From an uncultured Lachnospiraceae bacterium (GTDB lineage: Bacteria > Bacillota > Clostridia > TANB77 > CAG-508): a stretch of DNA of 60,242 nucleotides. The stretch is from positions 1-60,242 of the forward strand of contig CAMEHU010000006.1 of assembly GCA_945917765.1 (NCBI GenBank), written 5' to 3'. Under the pieces are notes generated by a model. It searched no databases and was not told the origin of the DNA. It saw only the letters and a program-made list of their open reading frames with translations. Both the position numbers and the translations under genes were made by a program. How positions within the stretch are numbered: the first letter of the stretch is position 1; every line of letters begins with the position of its first letter. Below are positions 16,475 to 27,023 of the stretch, piece after piece.

Positions 16475-19124
16475 CTAAAAGCCAGTTTTGGGCAATTTTT
16501 CGTTAATTTTTATGTCTTTGTAATAAGTAATTGTAGTCCAATCATCTTTATCTTCAACATATTTATCTTCATAATTGCCACTAACCATTGTATGATTTGT
16601 AAATACAAAACCATTTCCTAAATTATCTTTCATATCGCAATATAATCTAGGTTTTTCAATTTCTCTAAATCCAGATTTAACAGTACCAAATCTAAATTCA
16701 AAATCTGTTACAAATTCTCCCTCTCTAAATTCAATATCTGTAAACTTAACTTCGTTATTTATTGTTGAATTTAAGCCATCTACTAACATTACATAGTCGT
16801 CATTTAAGTTTGTTTTATACCATACTGAATATTCTAATTCCTCATTCCAAGTTCCTGTATAAATTTTGTTAGCAGTTAAGGCGTTTGTTGGTAGTGTATC
16901 TTTCCAAGTAAAGTTATCTAAAGAAACATTTGATTTATTGATTATATCTGAAAAATCATAATAAATTGTATCTTTGCTTTGTGTTTCTTTAAATCCAGTT
17001 TTCTTTACACTAACATCAATATCAACACTTTCTTCTTTTACAACTATATTCACAATTTGTAAATTTTCTTTAATTTCAGCTTTAAATTCTTCAGTATTTA
17101 CTAAATAGAATTTAGATCCAGATTCTATTTCTTTAACAGAATATTCGCCTTTAACAAGTAGTTTTGAAATAGCTTTTCCATCTTTATTTGTAATTAAAGT
17201 ATCTACTAAATTTCCTTTAGCATCATATATTTCAAATTTTGCTCCTTCAAGTTTTGTTCCTGCTTTATCTCCTGTTAATTTATTATCATTTGCACTTGTT
17301 TTATTTATTTGTATTTTTCCTTTGATTTTTTCGTTTTCAAATTTAATTGTTGTAATTTCATTTTCCTTTAATTCAATAGTTTGTGGTGTATCACTTAACA
17401 CATAATCTTTTTGAGTTTCAACCTCTTTTAATGTTAATTTTTCAAAATCTCTGACTGAATATTTATGTGTTGTCGCCTCTCCGTTTTTGTCTGTTGTAAT
17501 GCTTTCTAATATAGTACCATTGCTGTCTATAACATTAAATGTAACTCCTGCTAGTTTTACCTCATTGTTATCTTTGTCAACTTTAATTACTTTAATTTGA
17601 CCTTTTTTCTTTTCGTTAGTAAATGTTAAATTCTTAATTTCATTTTCTTTTAATGTAACTGTTTCAACTTTATCTGATAATACATATTCTTTCCTTGTAC
17701 TTGTTTCTTTAACTTTATATGTATCATTTATTGGTAATTTTTTTGTTGTTGCCTCTCCATTTGAATTTGTTACAATTGTATCAACAACATTTCCTTTAGA
17801 GTTTGTAACTTGAAATGTAACTCCCTCTAGCTTAACTTCATTGTTATCTTGGTCAACTTTAATAACCTTAATTTTTCCTTTCATTTTCTCATTTTCAACT
17901 TCTACTGTTTTACTTTCTCCAACATTAAGTTCTACTGCTATTTTATCTACTTTTAATTTATAGCTTTCTTTTGTTTTTGTTTCTGTTAATATAATTGTTC
18001 CATTCATTAGATTTTTAATTTCAATTACTCCATTTGCATCTGTTGTAAAATCTCCAATGTTTTGACCGTTTTCATATTTTGCATTGAATGTTACACCAGA
18101 TAGTTTTTCTTTTGTATCTTTATCTACTTTAACTATTGTTATTTTTGCAGTATTAGGTGTAATGCTTGTTGCTACTGTTTTACTTATATCTTGATATGGA
18201 TCAGGGTATAGTGCATAATTTTGGAATCCACTAGGTCCTTCTCCATAGTAAATGCTATAAGTTTCACAATGTGCTAAAACCAATACTTCTCCATCAATTT
18301 TTCCTGTAATTGATGATTTTGGCATTACTACTTTGAAATTCTCTCCGTTGTTAAAAAATGTTTTTGCATTTCCATTAATATCAGCTGTAAATGAACCACT
18401 TGGAAATCCTGTTAAATCTCTTATTGAATAACTTGCCATTGATGTTGTTGATGATACTGAATATGTTTGTGTAATATTATCTCCCTCATCTTTGAAATCT
18501 CCAACTTTTGAGATATTTAAAATTGTGTTATCTGTTGGTGTTTCATTACTTGTTCTTGCATAATTTACTAAATTATAAATTGCATCTACAACTTTATTTC
18601 CACGACGAGTTATATCTGCTAGTCTTAAACCTGCAACTGGATCTTGACCACCTCTATAATAAGTTTTTATTTGATTAGTAGGGCGATTTAATAATACACA
18701 TTGAATTGCAAGTTTAGTTGCTAAATATGCATCTTGTTCATTTTCTACTCCCATTTGAGCAGGTGTTGCATAAGGGTATCCGTGCCTCATTACTCTCCAC
18801 AATTCATTATTTTGTAATGTTTGAGTAATGTTTACATTATATCCATCAACACTTCCATTAGTCCATTCAATTCCGTGGGGTATTAGGTGTTACACAGTAT
18901 GCAACTCTTTCAGTTCCATCTGTATCTGTGTATGTAACAATGTTATATGAAATATAAACCCAATATCCTCCTGCATCATATTGCACTGTATAATCTCCTA
19001 AATTTCCTCTTTTTAAATATGGATTATCTCCCTCTGATACTGCGAATACTTGAATTAATTGTGTTGGTAACAACATTAAAACTATAATTGTTGCTACCAA
19101 AGATTTTTTTATTTTTTCGACCAT
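16475..19124 (-). CDS. SpaA-like surface protein with thioester-type domain, +1 shift at CGG
   Basis: About 882 residues: signal peptide (MVEKIKKSLVATIIVLML), a thioester-type (TQXA) domain with VAYCVTPNTP, four CnaB/SpaA-like isopeptide repeats (each starting K-I-x-V-x-K-V-D, about 310-660), and a C-terminal domain ending EKLPKTGF. The zero frame stops at 18867 just after CGG; skipping its C gives TPNTPGIEWTNG and joins both frames. Two oddities: the second thioester motif reads ATKLAI where Gln is expected, and nothing follows LPKTGF, so the usual membrane anchor is missing. The start at 19124 has AGGAGG seven bases before it. A sortase gene lies upstream on the same strand. It likely serves adhesion to mating partners. 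Confidence 0.8.
18872..18875 (-). other. CGG +1 frameshift site (SpaA-like)
   Basis: Minus strand reads CCA CGG AAT TGA in the zero frame, a stop two codons after CGG. Skipping the C at 18875 gives CCA GGA ATT GAA TGG and continues for 799 codons. Confidence 0.75.
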
Positions 19125-19137
19125 AATTTTACCTCCT

Positions 19138-19166
19138 AAAAAAAAGCACCTTATAAAAGGCACTTT
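19138..19166 (-). terminator. Terminator or attenuator before the SpaA-like gene
   Basis: On the minus strand AAAGTGCCTT pairs with AAGGTGCTTT (two G-U pairs) over TTAT, followed by a T run. The ribosome site of the SpaA-like gene comes right after. It ends the transcript from 19186 or attenuates the surface-protein gene. Confidence 0.65.
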
Positions 19167-19185
19167 CAATATTTTTATTTAATTT

Positions 19186-19905
19186 TTAATAGACAAAGCA
19201 TTGTGTTTCAACATACTTTCCGTTGTAATAATAATCTTGTGCATATATCCTATATTCTCCTGTTCTATTTAAACAGCTATTCATATTAAATTCTGAATAT
19301 GTAAAAGGATGTGTTATTTTTACAACCTCTGGATCAACAACAAAACTATATCCATATTTTTTCATTCTCTCTGTTTCGTGTGTACTTATATAATTCTTAA
19401 TCTTTTGTATCATTTCATCATTTCTTCTTACCTCTCTAACAGGTTGTTGCACCACCTCCTGCTTGGTTTCATTTTTTTCTTCTTGTTTTTCCTGTGGCTG
19501 TTGCACTGCATTTTGCTTTTCTTCTTTTGGTTGATTATTTGTATTTATATTTTGAGTATTGTTATTTTCATTTACATTAACTTTTGGTTCTTCTTTGATG
19601 CTTTCTTTTATTGCATTACTTTGAGTTTTTGTTTCAACTGGTTTGTTAGTATTAGATACAGGCTTTTGTTGTTCTAGTTTGTTTGAATTAGTTTCAACAT
19701 TAGAATTATTATTTTCTTGTTTATTTGACTCTAATTCAGAAATAGAATTATCTTTATTATCTGCAACTTCAACATTGCTTTGAATAACATTTTCTTGTCT
19801 TGCATTTTCTGCTTTTACCATAAGTAAATCGATACCTCGTAATCCTGTTGCTAGAATAATCAATCCAGCCATTGTTTTTGTGAATATTACTATAATTTTA
19901 AACAT
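19186..19905 (-). CDS. Membrane-anchored protein with low-complexity linker
   Basis: The 239-residue protein has one N-terminal membrane segment (FKIIVIFTKTMAGLIILATG), a long N/Q/E/K-rich linker (about 40-170) and a folded C-terminal part (about 175-239) with two Cys and several Tyr. The start at MFKII (19905) has the best spacing to AGGGGAG. I do not recognise the C-terminal domain. It sits between sortase and the SpaA-like gene, so a wall-spanning role in mating is plausible. Confidence 0.65.
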   Translation of the reverse strand: MFKIIVIFTKTMAGLIILATGLRGIDLLMVKAENARQENVIQSNVEVADNKDNSISELESNKQENNNSNVETNSNKLEQQKPVSNTNKPVETKTQSNAIKESIKEEPKVNVNENNNTQNINTNNQPKEEKQNAVQQPQEKQEEKNETKQEVVQQPVREVRRNDEMIQKIKNYISTHETERMKKYGYSFVVDPEVVKITHPFTYSEFNMNSCLNRTGEYRIYAQDYYYNGKYVETQCFVY

Positions 19906-19976
19906 ATACATCACTCCCCTTATAATAATTATACAATCACAATTATTATAAAGTCTAACCAAATTGAAAAAAATTT

Positions 19977-20570
19977 TTAAATATTATTTTCCATATTTTC
20001 TTCTGACTCGATTGCTTGAACACATAACCTTTTATTAGGTTTTCCATTTACACAAGTAATTAATGTTATTCTATTATCTTCAGTTTCTCCTAGATAAGAC
20101 CAATCATCTTCAGCAATTACTTTTATTGTTTTTACCAAATATCTTTTTACACCAAACCTAGTTTGATAATATATTTCATTTCCAACTTTTAATTTATTTA
20201 AGTCTTTGAAATAATCTCCATCTCCTCCATTATGAGAGGCTAGTCCAACATTTCCATTATAAATACTTGTATTTGTGAAATGACCTATTGCTGTTGCAAG
20301 TGTTGATAATTCTGTACTTTCTTTTACTGGTGCATTTTCTAATAATATATCTGGAATTGTTAATACTCCAATTTCATCATCATTTAATATTATTATCTGT
20401 TCTACAACATCTTCCTCACTTAATTTTGTATTATCTCCAACTTGTATATTTTCCACAATAACTTTTTTGGCATTCACAACTTCTGTTTTCTTTGCAATAA
20501 ATATTGAAGCAACAATTGTTATTACTATAAGTGGTATTGTTATTAAAAAAATTTTTAATCCTTTATTCAT
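19977..20570 (-). CDS. Sortase
   Basis: Sortases cut an LPXTG-type signal and join the protein to peptidoglycan or a pilus. The 197-residue protein has an N-terminal membrane anchor, then the sortase barrel with catalytic His in VGLASHNGGDGDYF (about 107), catalytic Cys in RITLITCVNG (about 168) and Arg in NKRLCVQA (about 177). The start at MNKG (20570) has GGGGGGA upstream. The nearest likely substrate is the SpaA-like protein ending LPKTGF. The class (B- or D-like) cannot be fixed by eye. Confidence 0.88.
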   Translation of the reverse strand: MNKGLKIFLITIPLIVITIVASIFIAKKTEVVNAKKVIVENIQVGDNTKLSEEDVVEQIIILNDDEIGVLTIPDILLENAPVKESTELSTLATAIGHFTNTSIYNGNVGLASHNGGDGDYFKDLNKLKVGNEIYYQTRFGVKRYLVKTIKVIAEDDWSYLGETEDNRITLITCVNGKPNKRLCVQAIESEENMENNI

Positions 20571-20582
20571 AATCAATCCCCC

Positions 20583-21671
20583 CTATATCACAATATCTAT
20601 TCTATATGGTGTAATATTGTTTTTCTTGTTTATTAACTGTTTTGAGCATCTTCCATTTCTTTGGATTTTTAAAATCTTACCATCTAATTTATCAACTATT
20701 TTATTATCTAAAACTATTCTGTATCTATTAGTTTTAGCTTTATAATGATATCTGTCTAAATTTATTGTTTGATTACTTAATGATATTTTTCCTAACTCTT
20801 TCCAATCTTTATTTTCATAATTATAGATTGTTACATTTTTCTTTTTTAAGAATAGTAAAACTAATATTATACCAGTAGTTCCAACTGCACCCACTGCTGT
20901 ATAATCTTTTTTATCACTTTTTTCTTCTTGTGGCTCATCTTCAATTATTGGCTTATATGTAACAACATAATTATAATTTTCTTTTATTGTTTTCTCTGCA
21001 ATTCCTTTATATTGTGCAGTTATATTATATGTTATAGGATTTTGTATTTTTTGTGTTGTTGCATACTTACAGATAGCTTTGTATTTACTTGGAACATCAT
21101 TATCTCCAATTTTTATATTTTCAACTACTTCCCAATTTGTTGTTATCAAATCAAATGTTTCTCCATTATTCTCAATTTGTTTTGGTATATTATCTAAATC
21201 ATTTTTATCTATATTTTCATATGTTTTTGTTTCTTCTAATAGCACATCTTTGTAGCCATTAAAATGATTTTCTACTTTAATTGAATTAACATCTATTTTA
21301 TATTTTCCTATATAACCATTCTCGTTGTATTCTATCTCTGTTGGAAAATAATTTAATATATCATCTAACTTATTGCTATTCAGTTCAGCATTTCTAGTAG
21401 TGGATATATCAATTTGTTTTGTTGAATCTCCACCTGTTTTAGCTTTACTTAATATTTGATATTCGATATTATTAACTTTAAAATTTGTATCTAAATTAGA
21501 TAAAAAATTATCTTCTTCTTCAGCTGAAATAGAATATGTTTTTTTAATATACTCTGTGCCATTTTCTTTATAATTTTCAACATTAGTTAAAACACTTGCA
21601 AAACACGACATTGGAAGTAATGTTATCAATGATAATGATATAATTCCTATCTTTTTCAATTTATCTTGCAT
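20583..21671 (-). CDS. Exported membrane protein of the conjugation block
   Basis: The 362 residues show a signal peptide (IISLSLITLLPMSCFAS), a beta-rich outer region of about 230 residues, one membrane helix (about 262-280, AVGAVGTTGIILVLLFL) and a cytoplasmic tail of about 80 residues rich in basic residues. I do not recognise a family. It stops just before the sortase gene and follows the small gene at 21673, so it belongs to the surface/sortase part of the operon. Confidence 0.65.
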   Translation of the reverse strand: MQDKLKKIGIISLSLITLLPMSCFASVLTNVENYKENGTEYIKKTYSISAEEEDNFLSNLDTNFKVNNIEYQILSKAKTGGDSTKQIDISTTRNAELNSNKLDDILNYFPTEIEYNENGYIGKYKIDVNSIKVENHFNGYKDVLLEETKTYENIDKNDLDNIPKQIENNGETFDLITTNWEVVENIKIGDNDVPSKYKAICKYATTQKIQNPITYNITAQYKGIAEKTIKENYNYVVTYKPIIEDEPQEEKSDKKDYTAVGAVGTTGIILVLLFLKKKNVTIYNYENKDWKELGKISLSNQTINLDRYHYKAKTNRYRIVLDNKIVDKLDGKILKIQRNGRCSKQLINKKNNITPYRIDIVI

Positions 21672-21672
21672 T

Positions 21673-21885
21673 TTAAATTCCCCCCTTAATAATATAATTA
21701 AATAAATAAGTAGCCCCTAAAGAACATAGAGCTACTATACATATATAAAATATTGTTTTTATTATTTTTGATATAACATCACTACTAAATGAAAGAATAG
21801 TTTTTAATATGCTATTTTTTTCTGTATTATATTTATCTTTTAACTTACTTTGCTTTTTATATTTTTTATATAAATTTCTTTTCAT
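21673..21885 (-). CDS. Small membrane protein
   Basis: This 70-residue protein has a very basic start (KRNLYKKYKKQSKLKDKY) and one membrane helix (about 42-62). It is packed between the ParA-like gene and the exported protein with two-base gaps, so it is part of the operon. No family is recognised. Confidence 0.6.
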   Translation of the reverse strand: MKRNLYKKYKKQSKLKDKYNTEKNSILKTILSFSSDVISKIIKTIFYICIVALCSLGATYLFNYIIKGGI

Positions 21886-21887
21886 AA

Positions 21888-22988
21888 TTATTTATTTCTC
21901 CTAAAAAAGCTTAATATTCCTTTATTCTCTACTGCAATTAAATTATTGTTTTTTTCTTCGACCTCATCTTTAAATATTTCTTGGAATATTTCTGAATTTT
22001 TTATTTCAAATGGATTAGGAGCATATTCGCTAAAGTAAGTTTTTTTCTTGAATTTTCCCATATTTGATGTAACAGTATTTTTATCTTCAGCAGGACAATG
22101 CGAAATTATATAATAAACATCTTCTAAATCTTTTAATTCTGTAAATGTAAGAAATATATTTCTTATTTCCCATAACTTACTGCCACCAACAATTATTCTT
22201 TTGTCATTATTTATAAACATTTCTAAATTGCTTTTATTTAATATTCCATAATCATATATATAAACATCATAACCATAAGCCATTGCTGTTATTTTTTCAT
22301 TTTTGTCATATATATCAATATCTTTATACTGAAACATTCCATTGGTTAGAGTTTTTCCTAAATTATCTTGTAATTCTTTTATATCTTCTGAACTATTAGC
22401 AGATATATAACAAGCCTTTAATCCTCTATCATTAAAAAATTTGCATAATAAAAGAGCCTGTGTTGTAGCTCCTATATGTTCTTGTGTTCCTGCAATTGCA
22501 ACTGTTAGTAATTGTTTTAATTTTTTATATTCTTTTTTTATAATAACTTTATTATTTCTTTTTGTAGTATTTTCCTCTACCCTAAATCGTATTGCATCTT
22601 TATAGGTATTTCCCTCATCTGACAAGCATTTTTCAAATTCTTCATCTTGCTTTTGATAACTATCTCCAATAATAAAATTATATATTCCCTCTTTAAATAA
22701 TCTTGATAAAATATTGTCTCCTTGTTTATATCCTGTGGCTAATATTATAATTCTTATATTGTGCATTGATTTTATTGCAACTACCGACTTAATAATTATT
22801 TCTTCTTTTTCTTTCAAATCTGTAATATCTAAAATAAGATATTTAAAATTATCAAGGTTTTGTAATTCTCTTATGGCAAATTCTTGCAGATTTTTAATTC
22901 CAGTATAAACTTCAATTTCATCATAATTGTTTTTGGCACATAATTCTCTAATTAACTTTTCATTTGAATTTGTTATTGCTAAAATCAA
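21888..22988 (-). CDS. TadZ/MinD-like ATPase
   Basis: The 366 residues look like a CpaE/TadZ-type protein: an N-terminal receiver-like half (about 1-130) and a P-loop half with AIAGTQEHIGATTQALLL (about 165), which lacks the usual Lys of the Walker A motif, then YISANSSEDIKEL and a Rossmann-like core. Such proteins place secretion or pilus machines at the cell pole. The start is TTG behind GGAG. It opens the operon running to 19186 and is preceded by the promoter module at 23025-23138. Confidence 0.65.
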   Translation of the reverse strand: MILAITNSNEKLIRELCAKNNYDEIEVYTGIKNLQEFAIRELQNLDNFKYLILDITDLKEKEEIIIKSVVAIKSMHNIRIIILATGYKQGDNILSRLFKEGIYNFIIGDSYQKQDEEFEKCLSDEGNTYKDAIRFRVEENTTKRNNKVIIKKEYKKLKQLLTVAIAGTQEHIGATTQALLLCKFFNDRGLKACYISANSSEDIKELQDNLGKTLTNGMFQYKDIDIYDKNEKITAMAYGYDVYIYDYGILNKSNLEMFINNDKRIIVGGSKLWEIRNIFLTFTELKDLEDVYYIISHCPAEDKNTVTSNMGKFKKKTYFSEYAPNPFEIKNSEIFQEIFKDEVEEKNNNLIAVENKGILSFFRRNK

Positions 22989-23024
22989 GTTACATCACTC
23001 CATTCATTTTTATTTCAAAAATAA

Positions 23025-23138
23025 TAGTGGAAGACACTTTTTTATGACTTCCACTATACCTATTATACTATCTATTTTACAATATTCTAGTCCATCTTTT
23101 TTTGTCCTACTTTTTTTGTTAGCATTTTTTTGTCCTAC
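23025..23138 (-). promoter_or_regulatory. Promoter module R1: tandem 14-mers, -10, hairpin
   Basis: Read on the minus strand: GTAGGACAAAAAAA (23125-23138), a degraded middle unit, GTAGGACAAAAAAA again (23097-23110), the conserved stretch ATGGACTAGAATATTG, TATAAT (23062-23067), then the hairpin TAGTGGAAG/CTTCCACTA (23025-23056) at the expected transcript start. An almost identical module is R2 at 41476-41574. No good -35 is visible, fitting an activated promoter. Confidence 0.7.
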
Positions 23139-23143
23139 AATTT

Positions 23144-23482
23144 CTACATTTCAAATTCATCTTCTTGTTCTAATATTTCTTCATACCTTTTATTAATATC
23201 TTCAACATTACTTGCAACTATTTCCACTCCATTTCTAGCTGATGTATCAACTATAATATTAGTTCCATCTTCTAACTCTATTGTTGTTGCATATTTTCCA
23301 TCACTTACATCTTCTGTTACAATGCTATTATATGAAATATTTAATCTATCTAAAATATTTTTATATACATCTGAAATAGTAGGCATATTATGGCTATCCT
23401 CATCTGAGCCATATTCCATTAAATCCTCAATATCATATTCTTTAAAATATTCTTTTACAACTTCTTCTATTGGCTTATTCAA
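23144..23482 (-). CDS. Hypothetical acidic protein, 112 residues
   Basis: The protein is soluble and acidic, with VKEYFKEYDIEDLMEYG and a C-terminal coiled part EDINKRYEEILEQEDEFEM. The start is TTG, with AGGAGGTGAAGAATAA before it, overlapping the M23 stop region. No family is recognised. It is the last gene of the transfer operon before module R1. Confidence 0.6.
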   Translation of the reverse strand: MNKPIEEVVKEYFKEYDIEDLMEYGSDEDSHNMPTISDVYKNILDRLNISYNSIVTEDVSDGKYATTIELEDGTNIIVDTSARNGVEIVASNVEDINKRYEEILEQEDEFEM

Positions 23483-24211
23483 TTATTCTTCACCTCCTGC
23501 AAACAAGTATAATGCAGGGTCAACAAAATCTCCTCCACTGCTTTTCCTTATTTCAAAATGCAAATGACTACCTGTTGATGACCCTGGATTTTTATCTCGA
23601 AGTGGATCTCCACCCTGTGAGCCTATAATTGTTCCTTGTATTACTTCTTGACCTTGTGTAACATATATTTCAGCTAAATGTGCATATAAAGTATATATAG
23701 TTCCATCTCCATAGGGGTGTTCTATTTTTACACAATTTCCATAGCTTCCAGATACACCTGCAAAAACAACTTTTCCATCTAAAACACTCATTACTGGCGA
23801 GTGCCATTTACTTGCTAAATCTATACCAGAATGATAATTCATTTGACCAGTTATTGGGTGTTTTCTCATTCCAAAAGCACAAGTTATTATTGGCTTAATT
23901 ACTGGCATTGGTAATTTTCCATTAAAATTTAATTCTCCAATATTTAATTCATAACCATACTCTGTTTTTACTTTGTATAAAGTTGTATAAATATGGCTTG
24001 AATGAAATTCCTCCTCTGTTTTAAATCCAAAGAACTCTTGTATATCTTCCCAAGCAGATGTGACTAACAACATAGGCGTTGCAATTAAAAGTATAAAAAT
24101 TATAACTCCAATTACGACACCTATAACCATTTTTTGTCTTTTTTCTTCATCAGTAATTCTTGAAATTACAGCTTGTGCTATTAACTTCGCAGTATATGGA
24201 TCAACTGCCAT
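23483..24211 (-). CDS. M23 endopeptidase of the transfer machine
   Basis: This 242-residue protein has one membrane helix (about 28-52) and an outer LytM/M23 domain with all zinc ligands visible: NYHSGIDLA (H and D) and GSHLHFEI (HxH). In Gram-positive conjugation systems such enzymes open the wall for the channel, the role of VirB1. It overlaps the virB4 stop by one base (TAATG), so the two are coupled. Confidence 0.9.
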   Translation of the reverse strand: MAVDPYTAKLIAQAVISRITDEEKRQKMVIGVVIGVIIFILLIATPMLLVTSAWEDIQEFFGFKTEEEFHSSHIYTTLYKVKTEYGYELNIGELNFNGKLPMPVIKPIITCAFGMRKHPITGQMNYHSGIDLASKWHSPVMSVLDGKVVFAGVSGSYGNCVKIEHPYGDGTIYTLYAHLAEIYVTQGQEVIQGTIIGSQGGDPLRDKNPGSSTGSHLHFEIRKSSGGDFVDPALYLFAGGEE

Positions 24212-26044
24212 TATCGACCACCACCTTTGCCAAAGAAACTAAATTCATAAGGGAATATATCAAATTTTGCTAGTACACGGTATGCACCTATTATAAATAT
24301 TCCATAACCTCTTTTCTTTGAATATAGAAAATCACTTTGATATTCACTTAACTTGAATAGTTCTTTTGTTTCCTCCAAGTTTTTTCCATCTGTTCCCATT
24401 AAAATTTTATATGTTGCCATATCTAAAATTGCTTGACCATATAGCTTTACTGAACTATCAAGAAAATCTACAATACTGTGGCTTATAACACATAAACTTC
24501 CCTCATATTTACGGCATCTTTTAGCTATATTTCTTAAAAACACCAAACTCTGTGGTACTTGAGGGTCAATCAATAAATATGCCTCATCACACACTAACAT
24601 AGTTCTTTCTGTTTTATCTTTACTCATCAATTCCCAACAATAAGTTAGTATATTAAAATATTGAGCTTTTTTTACTCGTTCTGAAGCATCTTGTAAATTG
24701 TGTGTGTCTAAACATATAAAATTAGTTTCTGTTTTTATGCTTGTGTATCCATTAAATAATGCACTATCTGCTCCTATTGATATTGTTCTAATTAGAGATT
24801 GTAATATCTCATAATCTTCTTTTTTTCGCTTATCTTCAATGTTAGGAGCTTTCTTCTTTATTAGTTCATATAAATCATTCATAATTGGGAATTCTGTGTT
24901 TTTGAATGTTGATATATCTGTATTCCAATAAATCCCAAACTTATTGTACAATTCTTCTAATGTTTCTTCCAAAAGAGCTATTTGAATTGATGTTAATTCT
25001 GGGAATAATAATCTGAAAAATGTTCTTAATGTTTGAAAATGCAATGCCATAGCACCCATACCTTTTCCCTCATCAATATATGCTTTGTTTTCTTCATTTT
25101 CATCATCTAGAGGAACATCTTTTATTTGCAATGGATTTATTATTCCACCTGCTCCACTTCCTACATTTAACCAGTCGCCATCTAACTTTTCTGTCATTTC
25201 TTTCAGTTCTCTTTCAGGGTCTATACTTATAATTTTAGTTCCTGTCATAAACTCATTTAACATTAAATGTTTTGCAATAGTTGATTTTCCAACACCTGCT
25301 GTTCCCATTATTACATAGTTACTATTAGTTCTATCTCCACCTCTTTTCCAAGAATCTAAAACTATAATTCCACCCTCTGTATCTTTTGCAAAATAATAAC
25401 CACTATTATCATTGAAGCCATTACTTGCAAATGGCAATCCTCCAACAAAACTTGATAGTGGTACATTTCTATTTGCTATTTTTCTTATTTTATCGTTTAA
25501 AATATTAAATGGAGTTATAGACTTGTAAGCATTTCTTACTAAATTAGCAAGATTTCTTACTTTCATCTGTAACCCCATTACTTTACTTTCTATTTTTTTA
25601 CACCTTTTTAATAATTCTTCTTCATCTTCAGCAATCACCATTATTAAAATTGTCATATATCCAACAATTTCTCCATCTTGGTCAATTCTTTTTATTAACT
25701 CTTGACCATCTTCAATTTCTTTTTCTGTTCTTTGTCTTAATATTTCATCTTTTATATTATCAACAGTAGCCTCGTTTTGTCTTATACCTTTTGATATGTT
25801 TTGAATCAACAAAGTATTATCTGTTGGCGAGAAATTTAAAGAACAAATTGTATTCGGCATATTTGTTATTTTTGAAAGCCACCCTATATCAACAGATTGT
25901 GGATATTTAATTATTGTATAAATTTTAGCATATACATCTCCAATTCTTATTTTATTAGATTTATATTCTATACCTCCGTATTGGTGTTAAAATATTAAGC
26001 AGATTTTTATTTTCTAAAACTCCTGTAATCTCTGTTTTCTTCAA
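24211..26044 (-). CDS. VirB4-type conjugation ATPase, +1 shift at CGG
   Basis: VirB4 powers assembly and substrate transport of the type IV secretion channel. The full product is about 610 residues: an N-terminal domain, Walker A GTAGVGKST (about 251), Walker B in MLVCDEAYLL (about 455) and the C-terminal lid. The open frame with ATG starts only at 25860 and lacks the first 60 residues. Reading from TTG 26044 behind AGGAGG gives 22 codons ending LTPI, then CGG; skipping its C continues GGIEYKSNKIRIGDVYAK into the known frame. The spacing and homology leave little doubt that both parts are one protein. Confidence 0.88.
25975..25978 (-). other. CGG +1 frameshift site (virB4)
   Basis: The minus strand reads ATA CGG AGG in the zero frame, which stops six codons later. 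Skipping the C at 25978 reads ATA GGA GGT and stays open for 588 codons. Confidence 0.75.
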
Positions 26045-26059
26045 TTTTTTTTGCACCTC

Positions 26060-26674
26060 CTATAATTTTAAATATGGTATTTTTTCATCATACTCATCTA
26101 AATCTTCTCTAAATGCGAAATTTATATTTAATGTACTATTACATAATTGTATTAACTCTTGCTCTCCAAGAATTTCCACTCTTATTCCACAATTATTAAA
26201 CTTATTAACTAAATCCATTGCTCGTTTTTGCAATTCTTTTTCTGCAACATCTGAATTTTTTTCAAATATAGTAATAAAGTTTTGTCTTTCTACTATATCT
26301 CCAGTAACTGTTAATCTAACTGTTTCCTTAATGTTTTGTTTTAATAAATTCTTTTGTTTTTGTGTTTCTGTTTCACTTAATAAATCCCTTAAATTCTCAA
26401 CAAGACCTGCTACATCAACAGGTCTTGAAACAGTTATAAATTTTAATTCTTTTAAATCATTTGCTAATTCATTTGTTACTTCTTTTACTTTCAAATTCAA
26501 TTCTCTTCTTGAAAAAAGTTGCATATTTATTGCATATATTTTAAGAGCCATTATTATGTAGTTATCTTTAGTATAAATAAAATTATTTTTAATATCTAAA
26601 ATATTTATTTCATCATTGCAACTTTTCTTTTTTTCTTTTTTCCAAAATTTAAAAAAATCCAAAAACTTCCACAT
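26060..26674 (-). CDS. Conjugation protein, possibly VirB4-N/TcpC-associated
   Basis: The 204-residue soluble protein has a basic start (FFKFWKKEKKK) and an alpha/beta region with YTKDNYIIMALKIYAINM and AVERE-like helices similar in style to the N-terminal domain of VirB4 proteins. The ATG at 26674 is chosen because GGAGG lies ten bases before it. It directly precedes virB4. The assignment is by position and rough likeness only. Confidence 0.5.
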   Translation of the reverse strand: MWKFLDFFKFWKKEKKKSCNDEINILDIKNNFIYTKDNYIIMALKIYAINMQLFSRRELNLKVKEVTNELANDLKELKFITVSRPVDVAGLVENLRDLLSETETQKQKNLLKQNIKETVRLTVTGDIVERQNFITIFEKNSDVAEKELQKRAMDLVNKFNNCGIRVEILGEQELIQLCNSTLNINFAFREDLDEYDEKIPYLKL

Positions 26675-26676
26675 CT

Positions 26677-27003
26677 TTAATTCCTCCATTTATCATAATA
26701 TTCGTATTCATAATTTTTCTGCATTTTTAAAAAGTCAATTAAAAATTTAACTTGATTAACAACACATAAATTATTTTCATCTTTTGTTGTAGCAATTATT
26801 GTAGCTAATACACCCACCATTTCAATTATTACAGGAATTAAATAACTTTTATTTCCACAAAAATATGCAATTAACGAAATTGGTATCAAACATATAGCAA
26901 CAATAATTGTAGCTATTAATTCTTTAAAGCCAAAACCTTTAAAAAATTCCACTCTTACTTTTACATTACTTGGAATATAAAGTTTTATTTTTTCTTCCTC
27001 CAT
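26677..27003 (-). CDS. PrgI family membrane protein
   Basis: The 108-residue protein has the PrgI layout: a short N-terminal part with IPSNVKVRVEFFKGFGFKEL, two closely spaced membrane helices (about 30-75) and a short tail. PrgI is a channel component in Gram-positive conjugation, always next to virB4, as here. AGGAG precedes the ATG. Confidence 0.82.
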   Translation of the reverse strand: MEEEKIKLYIPSNVKVRVEFFKGFGFKELIATIIVAICLIPISLIAYFCGNKSYLIPVIIEMVGVLATIIATTKDENNLCVVNQVKFLIDFLKMQKNYEYEYYDKWRN

Positions 27004-27023
27004 TTTTACTCCTAACCTAGCCT

